Positions 8,651-16,538 of a stretch of 64,000 nt of DNA are shown piece after piece (the first letter of the stretch is position 1; every line of letters starts with the position of its first letter). The position numbers were made by a program, and so were the translations under genes. The notes under the pieces were generated by a model. That model did no database searches and was not told the DNA's origin. It saw nothing but the letters and a program-made list of their open reading frames with translations. This DNA comes from Paraburkholderia unamae (GTDB taxonomy: Bacteria > Pseudomonadota > Gammaproteobacteria > Burkholderiales > Burkholderiaceae). The DNA lies in NCBI RefSeq assembly GCF_003268775.1, contig NZ_QLSU01000001.1, positions 124,001 through 188,000 on the forward strand. Reading direction: 5' to 3'.

Positions 8651-9283
8651 ATGGAAACCCCATCCCTGAAGCCTGCGGAGAACGCCTCGGCGGAGCTGGG
8701 CAAGCGCGTGAAGGCGGCCCGGCTGAAGCTCGACTACACGCTGGAGGCCGCCAGCCGCGTGTGCGGCGTGTCGCGCTCCACGCTCTCGAAGGTGGAAAAC
8801 GGCGTCATGTCGCCCACGTTCGACGTGCTGCAAAAAATCGTCCACGGTCTGAAGATCGACCTTGGCGAACTGTTCGGCTCGGCGCCCCGGCCGCGCGCAA
8901 GCGGACGCCGCGCGCTCACCCGCAAGGGCGGCGGACAGCGGCATTCGGCAGGCTGCTATCAGATGGAGCTGCTGGCAACGGAGCTCGCGCACAAGTCGAT
9001 GTATCCGTTTCGCATTCGCGTCACGGCGCACTCGCTGGACGAGTTCACCGAATGGGGCCGGCATGAAGGCGAAGAATTTCTCTTCGTGCTGAGCGGCTCG
9101 GTCTGTCTCTACTCCGAGCTTTACGCGCCCACCCAGCTCGAAGCGGGCGACAGCCTCTATTTCGACAGCCGCACCGGTCACGCAGCCGTGTCGACGAGCG
9201 AAGAGGACGCGGAAGTCCTCTGGCTCATCAACGAACCCCACCCGGCCGCGCACGACAGCGACACCGGCGCGCCCGGCATCTGA
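8651..9283 (+). CDS. XRE-family regulator with C-terminal cupin domain
   Basis: A 210-residue cytoplasmic regulator. Residues 14-70 form an XRE helix-turn-helix (LGKRVKAARLKLDYTLEAAS, then SRSTLSKVENGVMSPTFDVL); a low-complexity linker follows, then a cupin_2 barrel from about residue 125 (EWGRHEGEEFLFVLSGSVCL, ending LEAGDSLYFDSRTGHAA). The PuuR-like XRE-cupin family senses a small molecule through the cupin and often controls amine or amino-acid catabolism. It sits between the amaB/binding-protein genes (minus strand) and hglS, so it is the best candidate controller of the repeated operators described here. The stop is 10 bases from the convergent hglS stop. Confidence 0.88.
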   Translation: METPSLKPAENASAELGKRVKAARLKLDYTLEAASRVCGVSRSTLSKVENGVMSPTFDVLQKIVHGLKIDLGELFGSAPRPRASGRRALTRKGGGQRHSAGCYQMELLATELAHKSMYPFRIRVTAHSLDEFTEWGRHEGEEFLFVLSGSVCLYSELYAPTQLEAGDSLYFDSRTGHAAVSTSEEDAEVLWLINEPHPAAHDSDTGAPGI

Positions 9284-9293
9284 TCGCGCGCGA

Positions 9294-10319
9294 TCAGGCG
9301 GCGTTGGCCGTCATTTTGAAAATGCCCGTGGCATTGCCCGCGTCGAAGCGCAGATCGGTCTGCCAGCGGCGCGAAGCCTGATCGAACTCGCGCTTGCGCG
9401 TAATGAACTCGTAGAACGATCCCGGCACCTGGCGCGTCACGCGCTCGCCGTCGGCCGTGCGGAACTCGCGCTCCACGGTGTCCGCGCGGTAGGCGGTCTG
9501 AAACACGCGGCCCGAGCGCGAGCGTTCGACCTCGGGCTTCATCGGGCGGCCCTTTTCCTTCTCCTCGTCGGAAAGCTTGAACACGTCGTCCACGCGGTCG
9601 GTCGCGTGATTGAACGCGTTGCCTTCCGTCGAGATCCATGCCATCTCCGCCGACTCACGCAACAACGTCTCGTAGTCCGAAACAGAGGGCGCGTCGTGCT
9701 GGCGTGCGAACGCACCAACGATCACCGGCAGCAGCGCAAGCGCCGCGTCGAGAGGCAGCGAACCGTCGCGTTCGAGTTCGGAGAGTTGTGCAATCGCGAG
9801 CGGCGTGAGCGGATCTTTCGAAGCGCCCACCACGTTGGTCACCGCCTGCTGGAACGCGGCCGAGAAACGCTCCGGGTGTAGCTCGCTCACGAAGAACTGT
9901 GCGATCTCGTCGGGTGCGTCTTCGTGGGCGTAGGCGCGGCCCGTCATGCCCAGCTTGTCCAGCGGATAGCGGCCGTTCAGGCGAAAGCCGAGCGGACGCA
10001 GGATGCGCGTGAACGCCGCCTCGCCGGGCGGCAGCGCGCCGTTATGCGGCCATCGCACCGTGCGCAGCGCGCCGTGATCGAAGTAGACCGCACCGCCGCG
10101 CGCGAGCGCGTCGTTCGTGTAGATGCGCCCGTTGGGCGAGCGCTCCAGCAGGTCTTCGAACAACGCCATGTTCATCGCCTGCGCGAGTTCGGCGCGCGTG
10201 ACCGTGCCGTCCTCCCAGTCTTCAAGGATCGACGGGAAGTTGAGCGTCGAAAAAAGGGCTTCGGTTTTCTCAGGGCCGAGCAGCGCCGACAACAGGCGTT
10301 CTACGTTCGAATTGCGCAT
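9294..10319 (-). CDS. hglS: 2-oxoadipate dioxygenase/decarboxylase family protein (DUF1338)
   Basis: A 341-residue DUF1338 protein, shorter than the roughly 460-residue P. putida enzyme. The signature FDHGALRTVRWP (His82, Arg86) has the His-x3-Arg spacing of the characterised HglS metal/substrate site; GNAFNHATDRVDD and GSFYEFITRKREFD supply further candidate His and Glu ligands. HglS is an Fe(II) enzyme that turns 2-oxoadipate into D-2-hydroxyglutarate with loss of CO2, the step after 2-aminoadipate transamination. Together with amaB and the aminotransferase it completes the route to central metabolism. The ATG at 10317-10319 has GAGA seven bases upstream. It is divergent from a LysR gene, as in the Pseudomonas arrangement. 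Confidence 0.85.
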   Translation of the reverse strand: MRNSNVERLLSALLGPEKTEALFSTLNFPSILEDWEDGTVTRAELAQAMNMALFEDLLERSPNGRIYTNDALARGGAVYFDHGALRTVRWPHNGALPPGEAAFTRILRPLGFRLNGRYPLDKLGMTGRAYAHEDAPDEIAQFFVSELHPERFSAAFQQAVTNVVGASKDPLTPLAIAQLSELERDGSLPLDAALALLPVIVGAFARQHDAPSVSDYETLLRESAEMAWISTEGNAFNHATDRVDDVFKLSDEEKEKGRPMKPEVERSRSGRVFQTAYRADTVEREFRTADGERVTRQVPGSFYEFITRKREFDQASRRWQTDLRFDAGNATGIFKMTANAA

Positions 10320-10395
10320 CACCAGATCTCATGGGCACAGCCGCCATCAGGCGGCCAACAGTGGGGACGCCGACCTTCCTGTTCGGGCCGGCCGT

Positions 10396-10409
10396 ACGTA
10401 AACATACGT
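10396..10409. promoter_or_regulatory. ACGTA-AACA-TACGT inverted repeat between hglS and lysR
   Basis: A perfect 5-bp inverted repeat with a four-base spacer, in the 166-bp intergenic region of a divergent LysR/target pair. That is where LysR-family recognition sites lie, and its symmetry fits a LysR box. Another ACGTGAAAC-like copy follows directly. Confidence 0.45.
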
Positions 10410-10485
10410 GAAACGCATTATTCGGACGGTTGCATGCCGCGTAAAGCGAGATTAAATTGTTACTTGATGAGTTTATGGAATGATC

Positions 10486-11430
10486 ATGCGCAAATTCAAG
10501 ATCCCGAACATCGGTGCGCTTACTGCCTTCGAAGCCGCCGCGCGCCACGAGAGCTTCACGCACGCTGCGAAAGAACTGTTCCTCACCGAAAGCGCGGTGT
10601 CGCGCCAGATCGCCACGCTCGAATCGAATCTCGGCGTGCGCCTGTTCGTGCGCGCCAAACAACGGGTCGTGCTCACGCGCGCGGGGCGGCTGTACAGCAC
10701 GCAGGTCCGGCGCGCGCTGGAAAATCTCGATCGCGACACGCTCTCCATCATTGCGCACGGCAGCGGCGGCGGGTATCTCGAACTCGCCGTGCTCCCGACC
10801 TTCGCCTCCGAGTGGCTGATCCCGCGCCTCAAGGACTTCTACGACCGCACGCCCGACGTGCGCGTGAACATGGGCGTGCGCACCGACACCTTCTCGTTCG
10901 AGGAATCGCACTTCGAAGCCGCGATCCACTACGGCAAGCCCACCTGGCCCGGCACCTCGGCCGACTACCTGTTCGGCGAGGAAGTCGTGCCAGTCTGCGC
11001 GCCTTCGCTGCTCACGCGCCCCATCAAGAAGGCGCATGAACTGCTCGCCTACCCGCTCCTGCACTCCACCACGCGCCCGGACGCCTGGACACGCTGGTTC
11101 GACGATCTCGGCGTGGCGGACAACGCCACCATGCACGGCGTGCGCTACGAACTTCACACCATGCTGATCGCGGCGGCGGCAGCGGGCCTCGGCGTGGCGC
11201 TCGTGCCAAAGTTCTTTGTCGAAGGCCAGCTCGAACGGCTCGGCATCGTCATTGCGTTCGATACGGCGTCGGTTGCGGACGGCGGCTACTACTTCGTCTA
11301 CCCCACGGAGCTCAGTCACGGCAAACCGCTGGAGCAGTTCCGCGCGTGGCTGCTCGACCAGGCCAGCGCCTACAGTACGCAGCGCACCCAGCACGACGCG
11401 CACGGCTCACACCGCAAGAATACACGATAA
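10486..11430 (+). CDS. LysR-family transcriptional regulator, probable hglS regulator
   Basis: A 314-residue LysR regulator. The N-terminal winged helix is clear (IGALTAFEAAARHESFTHAA, then TESAVSRQIATLESNLGVRL), and the effector domain (GcvA-like group) starts around residue 93 with GYLELAVLPTFASEWLIPRL. The start at 10486 is preceded by GGA at a good distance; an ATG two codons earlier (10480) is also possible. Divergence from hglS points to hglS as its target, with 2-oxoadipate or an upstream intermediate as effector (inference). The downstream flavoprotein gene, 71 bases away on the same strand, may be co-transcribed or use its own promoter at the inverted repeats between them. Confidence 0.9.
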   Translation: MRKFKIPNIGALTAFEAAARHESFTHAAKELFLTESAVSRQIATLESNLGVRLFVRAKQRVVLTRAGRLYSTQVRRALENLDRDTLSIIAHGSGGGYLELAVLPTFASEWLIPRLKDFYDRTPDVRVNMGVRTDTFSFEESHFEAAIHYGKPTWPGTSADYLFGEEVVPVCAPSLLTRPIKKAHELLAYPLLHSTTRPDAWTRWFDDLGVADNATMHGVRYELHTMLIAAAAAGLGVALVPKFFVEGQLERLGIVIAFDTASVADGGYYFVYPTELSHGKPLEQFRAWLLDQASAYSTQRTQHDAHGSHRKNTR

Positions 11431-11438
11431 GAAAAAAG

Positions 11439-11458
11439 TTTCTTATAGGAAATATTTC
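11439..11458. promoter_or_regulatory. Overlapping TTTC/GAAA repeats upstream of the D-amino-acid dehydrogenase-like gene
   Basis: TTTCTTATAGGAAA (11439-11452) overlaps the perfect palindrome GAAATATTTC (11449-11458). It lies 44-63 bp upstream of the ATG at 11502 and shares its half sites with the elements before amaB and the XRE-cupin gene. Confidence 0.45.
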
Positions 11459-11501
11459 GGTTAGCATCGGACGAAACAACCTCTTTCGTCGCGAGACTGA
11501 C

Positions 11502-12743
11502 ATGGAAGACGTGGTCGTCATAGGCGCGGGCATCATCGGCACTGCGTCCGCGCTTGAACTCACGCAACGCGGCATGCGCGTGCGTATCGTCGACAGCGCG
11601 CCGCCCGGCACAGGATGTTCGTTCGGCAACGCGGGACTGATCGCCGTCGACCATGTCGCGCCCCTCGCGAGCCCGGAAACGCTCGCCGGCCTGCCCCGCA
11701 TGCTGCTGCGCGCGGACAGCCCGCTGCGCCTGCACAAGCGCAGCCTGCCGCGCATGGCGCCGTGGCTGCTGGAGTTCGTCGCGCAAGCGCAAGAACCGCG
11801 CTTTCGGCGCAACACGCGCGCACTCGCGAGCCTCGTCACCGTCGCGGCGCAAGCCTGGCGGCGTCTGCTGGACGGCCATATCGGCGCCGGGCTCTTTCGC
11901 GATATCGGTTCGCTCTACGTGTTCGAGCAACCCGTTGCGCCCGCAACGGAACGCGCGCAGCTCGAATTGCTCGACCGGCACGACGTGCGCTATGAGACGC
12001 TCACGGCCGCTCAGGTGCGCCGCGACTATCTGCCGGCGCTCACGCCGCATATGAGCCACGCACGCTATTTTCCGGGCATGGCGTCCGTCACGAATCCGCA
12101 ACGGGTGGTCGAGCGCATTTTCGACGCCGCGCTTGCGGCGGGTGCGAGTTTCACGAGCGGCGCGGTGCAGGCGCTGCGCCCCCTGCCCGACGGCCGGATT
12201 ACCGTGACGCTCGACGGGCAAACCCACATCGCGGACAAGGTGCTGATCGCAGCGGGCTCACGCAGCGACGAACTGGCGCAGCAACTCGGCGCCAGCATTC
12301 CGCTCACGAACGAGCGTGGCTACCACGTGCAGCTAGCCGCGCCGTCACGCGATCACTTGCGCGTGCCCGTGAGCTTCGTCGAGCGCGGCTTCACCTGCAA
12401 CCCGATGGAGCAAGGCATTCGTCTTGCGGGGACCGTCGAACTCGGCGCGCGCGGCGCGCCGGACTGGCGTCGCGCCGACCTGCTCGCCACACAATTTCAG
12501 ACGCTCTTTCCTGGCGAGCCCGCACCGCGCATCGCGAAGCGCTGGTACGGCGAGCGCCCGACGCTGCCCGACTACCTGCCGATGATCGGCGAGATGCGTG
12601 GCGCGCGTAACGTTTTCGTGGCCACGGGCCATCAGCACCTGGGACTCACGCTCGGCCCGCTCACCGGCGAACTCGTCGCGCAATTGATCGCTCGCCAGCA
12701 GCCCGCCGTCGATCTCACGCCGTTTCGCATCGACCGGTTTTGA
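11502..12743 (+). CDS. FAD-dependent D-amino-acid dehydrogenase-like oxidoreductase
   Basis: A 413-residue DAO-family flavoprotein with the FAD motif VVVIGAGIIGTASALELTQR, the GCSFGNAGLIAVD segment typical of DadA relatives, and the C-terminal motif ATGHQHLGLTLGPLTGELVA. DadA-type enzymes oxidise D-amino acids to 2-oxo acids and pass electrons to the respiratory chain at the inner membrane. In this locus a D-lysine or D-pipecolate substrate would fit, but no residue seen proves it. The ATG at 11502 begins the Rossmann fold; the longer upstream reading frame overlaps the lysR gene and is not coding. Putative operators lie just upstream. Confidence 0.82.
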   Translation: MEDVVVIGAGIIGTASALELTQRGMRVRIVDSAPPGTGCSFGNAGLIAVDHVAPLASPETLAGLPRMLLRADSPLRLHKRSLPRMAPWLLEFVAQAQEPRFRRNTRALASLVTVAAQAWRRLLDGHIGAGLFRDIGSLYVFEQPVAPATERAQLELLDRHDVRYETLTAAQVRRDYLPALTPHMSHARYFPGMASVTNPQRVVERIFDAALAAGASFTSGAVQALRPLPDGRITVTLDGQTHIADKVLIAAGSRSDELAQQLGASIPLTNERGYHVQLAAPSRDHLRVPVSFVERGFTCNPMEQGIRLAGTVELGARGAPDWRRADLLATQFQTLFPGEPAPRIAKRWYGERPTLPDYLPMIGEMRGARNVFVATGHQHLGLTLGPLTGELVAQLIARQQPAVDLTPFRIDRF

Positions 12744-12801
12744 GGCGCAGGCCAACGTCCGGTCAAAACCGCACCCGCCACGGCGCGCTTGACATCCCGC
12801 A

Positions 12802-12828
12802 TTGACAGCCCGCCGCGCGGATTAGAAT
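12802..12828 (+). promoter_or_regulatory. Sigma70-like promoter for the asparaginase gene
   Basis: TTGACA (12802-12807) and TAGAAT (12823-12828) are separated by 15 bp, slightly short, about 75 bp before the asparaginase ATG. A second TTGACA starts at 12789. Confidence 0.4.
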
Positions 12829-12902
12829 CGCTCATCGGCCGTGCAACGCACACATAGCAGCGAGGCAATGCGGCCCAACCAACGCGAAGAGGCACACCCA
12901 CG

Positions 12903-13982
12903 ATGACGACGAACGCCACCCAACCCGCCGTAAACGTGCTGCGCGGCGGCGCAATCGAAACCACACATGCCGCCCATATCGCCGTGGTCGACGCTCAGGG
13001 CCGACTGCTCTACGCGCTCGGCAACCCGCAGCGCATGACGCTCGTGCGCTCGGCCGCCAAGCCCGCGCAGGCGCTCGCCGTGGTCGAGACGGGCGCGCTC
13101 GAACGCTTCGGCTTCGACGAGGCCGATCTCGCGCTCATGTGCGCCTCGCACAGCAGCGAGGATCGCCATATCGAGCGCACGCGCGCGATGCTCGCCAAGG
13201 TATCCGCGACCGAAGCGGACCTGCGCTGCGGCGGACACGCGCCACTCTCCGACGCCGTGTACAAGGCGTGGATCAAGCGCGACTTCACGCCGGGCGCGGT
13301 GTGCAGCAACTGCTCGGGCAAGCACGCGGGCATGCTGGCCGGCGCGCGTTCCATCGGCGCGGCGCTGGCCGATTACCATCTGCCGTCGCATCCCTTGCAG
13401 CAGCATGTGAAGCGCATCGTGGCGCAAGCCTGCGACCTCGCCGAAACGGATGTCGAATGGGCCGTCGACGGTTGCAATCTGCCCACGCCCGCCTTCGCGC
13501 TCGAACGGCTTGCGCGACTCTTCGTCAAGCTCGCCGCCGCGCAGGATCACGCAGGCACTTCCGCCGACGCCCGCACGCAGGCACTCGCCCGCATCTATCG
13601 CGCGATGACGTCGTATCCGGAACTGGTGGCGGGAGAAGGCCGTTTTTGCACGATGCTCATGCGCGCGTTCGAAGGTGCGCTCGTCGGCAAGGTGGGCGCG
13701 GCGGGCAGCTATGCGATCGGCGTCCGCGCGAGCAGCGCGACTGCCGCGCATACGGGCGGGCCCGCGCTAGGTATCGCGGTGAAAGTCGAGGACGGCGATC
13801 AGACCGTGCTCTACGCGATCGTCGTGGAAGTGCTCAGGCAACTGGGCATCGGCACGGCGCAACAGCTTGCACAACTAAGCAAATTCGACGCCCCGCGCAT
13901 CGTCAATACGATGGGTGTCGAAACGGGCTTTGTCTCGCCGCAGTTTGCACTCAAACGCGTCGATCACCCGACGCGCCAATGA
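12903..13982 (+). CDS. Asparaginase (rhizobial-type, Asparaginase_II family)
   Basis: A 359-residue protein of the Asparaginase_II (AnsA-like) family, unrelated in fold to E. coli AnsA/AnsB. Visible landmarks are VLRGGAIETTHAAHIAVVDA, MTLVRSAAKPAQALAVVETG, MCASHSSEDRHI, and the conserved Ser/Cys/Lys cluster in VCSNCSGKHAGMLAGARS; AVDGCNLPTPAFAL follows. The family hydrolyses L-asparagine to aspartate and ammonia in the cytoplasm. No signal peptide is seen. The length is usual for the family. It is a single-gene unit with its own putative promoter and converges on the glucosidase gene. Confidence 0.88.
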   Translation: MTTNATQPAVNVLRGGAIETTHAAHIAVVDAQGRLLYALGNPQRMTLVRSAAKPAQALAVVETGALERFGFDEADLALMCASHSSEDRHIERTRAMLAKVSATEADLRCGGHAPLSDAVYKAWIKRDFTPGAVCSNCSGKHAGMLAGARSIGAALADYHLPSHPLQQHVKRIVAQACDLAETDVEWAVDGCNLPTPAFALERLARLFVKLAAAQDHAGTSADARTQALARIYRAMTSYPELVAGEGRFCTMLMRAFEGALVGKVGAAGSYAIGVRASSATAAHTGGPALGIAVKVEDGDQTVLYAIVVEVLRQLGIGTAQQLAQLSKFDAPRIVNTMGVETGFVSPQFALKRVDHPTRQ

Positions 13983-13995
13983 GCATGGCGGTGGC

Positions 13996-14020
13996 GGCGC
14001 GGGCCGCGAAAGCCCGCGCC
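13996..14020. terminator. GC-rich hairpin between convergent genes
   Basis: GGCGCGGGC (13996-14004) pairs perfectly with GCCCGCGCC (14012-14020) across a seven-base loop. It sits in the 48-bp gap between the convergent asparaginase and glucosidase stops. There is no T tract, so it is a weak or protein-assisted terminator at best. Confidence 0.45.
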
Positions 14021-14030
14021 AACACAACGC

Positions 14031-16310
14031 TCACAGCAACGCCACCACCTTCACGTCGCTGCGATCGGCTGATGCCACGACCTTGCCGTCCACGCGGCGG
14101 AACATGAGCGTCACCGTATTCTTGCCCACGCGCAGATCGCCCACCTCCAGCCAGTCGATGCCTTCGGGCAACATGGGCTGCTCGACACGCACCTCGTTGC
14201 GCGCCGCGTCGATCGTCACGCCAAGACACGCTTCGAGCATCATGAACGGCGAGCCCGCGGCCCAGGCTTGCGGCAGACAGGCCACCGGGTACGCGGTCGG
14301 CGGCTCGCCGCGCCGGCGCGGAAAGCCGCAGAAGAGTTCGGGCAGACGCATGTCGAACGTCACGGCGGCCTCGAACAGCGCCTGCAAGAGCCGCACCGCC
14401 GCCGCCTTGCGGCCATAGCGTGCAAGACCGCGCGCGCACAGCGCGTTGTCGTGCGGCCAGACCGAGCCGTTGTGGTACGCCATGGGGTTGAAACGCGCCT
14501 GACCCGCCGCGAGCGTGCGCACGCCCCAGCCCGTGTGGAAGAGCGCCGATTCGAGCACTTCCGCCACGGCGCGGCCGCGTTCCTCCTGAGGCAGCCCGAA
14601 CGCGAGCAGATGCCCCGCATTCGACGCCAGCACGCGGCACAACTCGCCGTGGCCGTCGAGCGCAATGCCGTAGAACTCCGACTCCGGCATCCAGAACTTC
14701 TCCTCCACGCAACGGCGGATCTTCGAGGCGCGCGCGGCATAGCGCGCCGCGTCTTCGACGAGACCGCGATGCGTGGCGAAGCGCGACATCGTCTCGAACG
14801 CGGCGCTCGCATACGCCTGCACTTCGACAAGCGCGATCGGGCCGTCGGGGAAGCGGCCGTCCGCATGGAACACCGAGTCGTGGCTGTCTTTCCAGCCCTG
14901 GTTCGCGAGGCCGCCTTCCGATTCGCGCCGGTAGTCGAGCAAACCGAGTTGGTTGCGGTCGCACACACCCGCGACCCAGGCCGCCGCGCGCTCGAGCGCC
15001 GGCCACAACTCGTCGATCAGCGAAACATCGCCCGTGCGTTCCACATAGGCGCCCGCCAGCACGACGAAGAGCGGCGTGGTGTCCACCCCGCCGTAGTAGA
15101 GCGCGAACGGTACCTCGCCCGTGGCCGCCATTTCGCTCTTGCGCATTTCGTGCATGATCTTGCCGACCGCCGCGTCGCGAAACGCCGAGTCCTCGCGCGC
15201 CTGATGCTCGGCGAGAAAACGCAGCACGCCGCGCGCGAGCGCGGGCGTGAGCCACAGCGTTTGCAGCGAGGTAATCACCGCGTCGCGGCCAAACGGCGTG
15301 GAGAACCACGGAATGCCCGCGTACGGGTACGGGCCGGTCGGCAAGTCAGTGGTGAGCAGGCCCAGGTCGGCGATCGAGCGGTTGATCCACGCGTTGAAGA
15401 GCGGATTGCTCGAACGCAGGCGCGCGGCCGCACGGCGGCGTTCGCGCATCACGATGTGCGAGTCGACCAGCGCGGCGCGCACGGCCGCGCGGCCCACGCG
15501 CTGTTCCGCCGAGTTCGCGAGGCAATGAGGCGGCTGGAAGATGCCCGCGCTTTGCGTGCCGGGCGCGGCGCCGGGCAGCGCCTCGACTTCGATCGCCACC
15601 GTGAGGTAGATCGAGACGCAGGCCTGCGCGGGCAGGTCCACGGTGAAGTCGGCGCGATCGGCGAGCAGCTTGCTCGGCGTGGGCGAGAATTCGATCCGCA
15701 CGCGCCGCGCGACCTTGTCGAGGCCGATGTATTCGAGCCGCACCTCGCCGTCTTCCACGCGCGGCGGCATGAGCGTGCCGCGCTTTTCGCGCTTCAGGCC
15801 GCGCACTTCGAACATGTCGCGGAAGTCGCTCGCGAACGAAATGGAAAGCGGCACCACGGCGTCTTCGGTGCCATAGTTCGTGAGTTCGATGGCCTCGGTC
15901 ATCATCGTGCCCGAGAGCACGCGCTCGCGCTGCACGTGAATCACGCCTTCGGGCGTGGTGGTGCCGCCGAGCGGCGGCAGCGGACGATTGGTGAGGTGGG
16001 CCGTGAACACGGCGTTGTCGCTGCTCACGCTGCCCGAGAGCAGCGAGGGCACGCGCCCGCCGAAGGTCAAACGCAGCGACGAGAGCACGCGCGTGTCGTT
16101 GACGAAGAGACCGTCGTCGACGCCGGTGATGTCGCCGAGCGGATCGTTGACGATAAAGGTGCCGCCCGACTTCAGCACATGCTGGTCGGCGCTTGCGACT
16201 TCGGGGGTTTCGGGCGCGATGAACGCACCGTCGGTTTCTCGTGCGTCTTGAACAGGATGATCCACGCCGCTTGAGCGCGTGACGCCACCGAGTGTTTCAG
16301 GATCCTGCAT
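14031..16310 (-). CDS. Amylo-alpha-1,6-glucosidase / glycogen-debranching-type protein
   Basis: A 759-residue protein with an N-terminal GDE_N_bis beta domain (about residues 45-240, including GTFIVNDPLGDITG and GLFVNDTRVLSSL) and a C-terminal (alpha/alpha)6 catalytic domain. The latter shows PYPYAGIPWFSTPFGRDAVI, EVPFALYYGGVDTTPLFVVL and YHNGSVWPHDNALCARGLAR, motifs of the debranching-enzyme/GH63-like group. Members hydrolyse alpha-1,6 branches or related alpha-glucans; the bacterial GDE_N_bis group is poorly characterised, so the substrate is uncertain. No signal peptide, hence cytoplasmic. The ATG at 16308-16310 begins a short acidic leader. No other glycogen genes are nearby. Confidence 0.85.
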   Translation of the reverse strand: MQDPETLGGVTRSSGVDHPVQDARETDGAFIAPETPEVASADQHVLKSGGTFIVNDPLGDITGVDDGLFVNDTRVLSSLRLTFGGRVPSLLSGSVSSDNAVFTAHLTNRPLPPLGGTTTPEGVIHVQRERVLSGTMMTEAIELTNYGTEDAVVPLSISFASDFRDMFEVRGLKREKRGTLMPPRVEDGEVRLEYIGLDKVARRVRIEFSPTPSKLLADRADFTVDLPAQACVSIYLTVAIEVEALPGAAPGTQSAGIFQPPHCLANSAEQRVGRAAVRAALVDSHIVMRERRRAAARLRSSNPLFNAWINRSIADLGLLTTDLPTGPYPYAGIPWFSTPFGRDAVITSLQTLWLTPALARGVLRFLAEHQAREDSAFRDAAVGKIMHEMRKSEMAATGEVPFALYYGGVDTTPLFVVLAGAYVERTGDVSLIDELWPALERAAAWVAGVCDRNQLGLLDYRRESEGGLANQGWKDSHDSVFHADGRFPDGPIALVEVQAYASAAFETMSRFATHRGLVEDAARYAARASKIRRCVEEKFWMPESEFYGIALDGHGELCRVLASNAGHLLAFGLPQEERGRAVAEVLESALFHTGWGVRTLAAGQARFNPMAYHNGSVWPHDNALCARGLARYGRKAAAVRLLQALFEAAVTFDMRLPELFCGFPRRRGEPPTAYPVACLPQAWAAGSPFMMLEACLGVTIDAARNEVRVEQPMLPEGIDWLEVGDLRVGKNTVTLMFRRVDGKVVASADRSDVKVVALL

Positions 16311-16437
16311 TGCGTGCCTCCAATGCCGTGCAACGGGTTACGGTACGGTTCGCTTCCGCTTGATTGTAGTGGCTTCGGCGCGCATGGAGGGAATCAATGC
16401 GCGGCTTTCTGCGGCCGCATGCAAGGAACGTGCGCGG

Positions 16438-16480
16438 AAAAAATTGCGGGCGCCGGCACGGTAAAACGTGCGGGCGCCCG
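16438..16480 (-). terminator. Intrinsic terminator of gltA
   Basis: On the minus strand, a stem formed by 16467-16480 (CGTGCGGGCGCCCG) and 16447-16460 is interrupted only by one G-G mismatch and is followed by T6 (complement of 16438-16443). It lies about 58 bases past the citrate synthase stop, so it is a textbook rho-independent terminator. Confidence 0.8.
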
Positions 16481-16538
16481 TGAAGGCAAGGCATGCGATG
16501 CGCTTACGGCGCGCGCCTGACGGCGCGCCGCGAGAGCA

